Positions 62,610-64,000 of a DNA stretch of 64,000 nt are shown here, one piece after another (the first letter of the stretch is position 1; every line of letters begins with the position of its first letter). The position numbers and the translations under genes are program-made. Location of the stretch: NCBI RefSeq assembly GCF_013200955.2, contig NZ_CP053697.2, forward strand, positions 3,162,001-3,226,000. Reading direction: 5' to 3'. Below the pieces are notes generated by a model that worked only from the letters and a program-made list of their open reading frames with translations, was not told the DNA's origin and ran no database searches. Source of the stretch: Pseudomonas campi. GTDB taxonomy: Bacteria > Pseudomonadota > Gammaproteobacteria > Pseudomonadales > Pseudomonadaceae.

Positions 62610-64000
62610 TTATTCCATGTACCCGAGCATCTGCAACTGGGCCATGATCTTTTCCTTCTCGTCGTCGGCCATGTCTTCGGCGTTTTCGTCCTTGTTCACC
62701 CCGCGGGTCGACTCGCCGATACGGATCGGGTTCTGGTTCAGCCAGGGCTTGATGAACATGTCGGCCGGCACCTTGCCCTCGAAGTCACCGGGCACTTCCA
62801 GGCCCTGGCTGTAGAGCAGGGTCGCGCCGACGTCGCAGATGTGCCGACGGTCGATCTTCACACCCTTGCGGATGCCTGGGCCGCAGGCGATGAAGATGCC
62901 ATCCGGGTGGTGGGTACCGGCCGGTTCTTCACGCGGCTCGACGATCGGCAGCTTGTTCTTGATCGAGACGAAGCCGAAGTCGCGCAGCACCAGCAGCAGG
63001 TCCGGCGCATCCATCATCGCCGGGCCGGCGAAGACTTCTTCGCGCAGGTGGATTTCGCTGACGATGCTCTCGCCGGTGAGCGGGTCCTTGAGCGCCTTGA
63101 TATCGAGGATCAGCTGTTCACGGAACGCCTCGTAGTCTTCCGGCTTGATCCCGGTCTCGCCCGGATTGCGTGCCACACGGATATTGATGCCGTTGCTCGA
63201 CGGTGTGCGGCAGTAGGCGGTGGTCTTGGTCCAATCGAGGTTGGCAAACATGCTGTCCTCGCGGCGCTTGGCGGCCTCGGAGTCCGGATCGAGCACTTCC
63301 TTCCAGTGCAGGTAGCCCTTCTCGAACAGCCAGGCGTTGATCCGCACCACTTCGGTGGTGGCGGTGAAACCGTGGTCGGAAGCCATGAACACCTGCACAT
63401 CCGGGCCGGCCATGGTCACCAGCTCTTCGATGAACCCGTCGAGCTGGCGGAAGTAATCCAGGCACAGGGCGCGCATGCGCTTGTGGTAGTCGCTGACACC
63501 GTCGTGCTGCAGGGCCGGGTCGAGGAACAGCCACGCCTGGTGCTGCAGCTTGTCGACGCCGTCGAACATCACGGCCATCAGCTCCGGGGCTTCTTCCTTG
63601 AGCAGGAACTTGGCGATCTCGAACCACTGTTTTTCGCGCGGCAGGTGGTAACGCACCCAGTTCTCGCGGTCTTCGTCGGTCAGGTGGTCGACTGCCTGCT
63701 TCTCCTGCTCGAAGTCCCAGGCCAGCTCCTTGGGATTGAAGTCCGGCAGTTCTTCCTTGAGGCGGTCATAGAAGTTGGCCGGCACGGTGTTGCGGCGCAG
63801 GTGCCGCCACGGGATGAAGCCCGGCACCATGAAACCGTTGAGGTCCTTGGGTGGTGGCGCGGTGAACGGCAGGTTGAGCACGGCGACGCGGCGTTCCTGG
63901 CGGCTGGCGATCGACCAGATGGTTTCCGCCAGGTTGTCGCGCGAATCATAGAGGGTGAAGAACACGTCTTCGCCACGTTCCTCGGCGCGGATGAAATCCA
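62610..64000 (-). CDS. Alkaline-phosphatase-superfamily phosphodiesterase (partial)
   Basis: The 5' end lies beyond the window; the frame remains open through the last base (RAEERGEDVFFTLYDSRDN precedes the first GTG). At least 463 codons are visible. The superfamily metal-ligand motifs are visible: the ASDHGF motif (two metal ligands) in QVFMASDHGFTATTEV, VMFDGVDKLQHQ before it, and the downstream GTHHPDGIFIACGPGIRKG histidine. It resembles type I phosphodiesterase/nucleotide pyrophosphatases and related sulfo- or phosphotransferases. The nucleophile Thr region lies outside the window, so the reaction cannot be settled. It is the first visible gene of the operon with the hydrolase, propeller-like protein and HlyD fusion. 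Confidence 0.85.
   Translation of the reverse strand, partial: DFIRAEERGEDVFFTLYDSRDNLAETIWSIASRQERRVAVLNLPFTAPPPKDLNGFMVPGFIPWRHLRRNTVPANFYDRLKEELPDFNPKELAWDFEQEKQAVDHLTDEDRENWVRYHLPREKQWFEIAKFLLKEEAPELMAVMFDGVDKLQHQAWLFLDPALQHDGVSDYHKRMRALCLDYFRQLDGFIEELVTMAGPDVQVFMASDHGFTATTEVVRINAWLFEKGYLHWKEVLDPDSEAAKRREDSMFANLDWTKTTAYCRTPSSNGINIRVARNPGETGIKPEDYEAFREQLILDIKALKDPLTGESIVSEIHLREEVFAGPAMMDAPDLLLVLRDFGFVSIKNKLPIVEPREEPAGTHHPDGIFIACGPGIRKGVKIDRRHICDVGATLLYSQGLEVPGDFEGKVPADMFIKPWLNQNPIRIGESTRGVNKDENAEDMADDEKEKIMAQLQMLGYME

Overview
The window is a high-GC, densely coded piece of a Gammaproteobacterial chromosome, most likely Pseudomonas in the broad sense. The evidence is recognisable pseudomonad families (SdsA1-type alkylsulfatase, XenA, LsfA-type 1-Cys peroxiredoxin, the DUF1329/DUF1302 pair under a MalT-like LuxR regulator, KatG) and typical pseudomonad extragenic palindromes. 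No rRNA, tRNA, CRISPR array, prophage or complete insertion sequence was seen. About 50 protein genes are supported. The last one runs off the right edge.

Layout. 1-391: nested repeat debris. 392-10317: a lipid/alkyl-chain region with an alkylsulfatase and GMC alcohol dehydrogenase operon, a membrane fatty-acid desaturase, and a three-gene unit (2Fe-2S flavin reductase, small exported protein, di-iron hydroxylase). Three divergent regulators (two AraC, one LysR) sit between or beside these units. 11604-19085: a periplasmic binding protein, a LAL/MalT-like LuxR regulator, and the DUF1329 and DUF1302 envelope proteins. 19391-27433: a PuuB-like amine oxidase, a lipoprotein, a YqaA-like protein, a P1B-5 metal ATPase with a C-terminal hemerythrin domain, and a diguanylate cyclase. 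27748-33402: oxidative-stress genes (katG, a LysR regulator, a 1-Cys peroxiredoxin) plus a DMT exporter and an HPF-type ribosome factor. 33850-38011: a MerR regulator with two old-yellow-enzyme reductases, a double-cupin protein and a small monooxygenase. 38136-42332: an Att/Lol-like ABC exporter operon with a lipocalin-type lipoprotein. 42513-57354: mixed genes, among them a UbiB kinase, an I78-type inhibitor lipoprotein, a secreted ankyrin/TPR protein, a pseudouridine synthase, a second diguanylate cyclase, ChrA and a ferredoxin-reductase-like flavoprotein. 57501-64000: a tightly coupled four-gene operon (phosphodiesterase-superfamily enzyme, alpha/beta hydrolase, beta-propeller-like protein, and an HlyD adaptor fused to a catalytically dead M50-like membrane domain). 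Its function is unknown.

Most unusual are two repeat families. They have different terminal inverted repeats but a homologous internal core. In each core a 10-bp stem sits in the same place with a different but still self-complementary sequence. Three copies touch or supply the stop codon of the neighbouring minus-strand gene. Regulation can also be read from the DNA: two divergent AraC-controlled intergenic regions each carry a direct repeat with 21-bp periodicity, and the MerR/flavin-reductase region carries a 19-bp-spacer promoter with a perfect dyad.

Starts were moved inward from the longest open frame wherever a signal peptide, ribosome-binding site or family alignment favoured it. Functions are inferred from motifs read by eye; no database search was possible.
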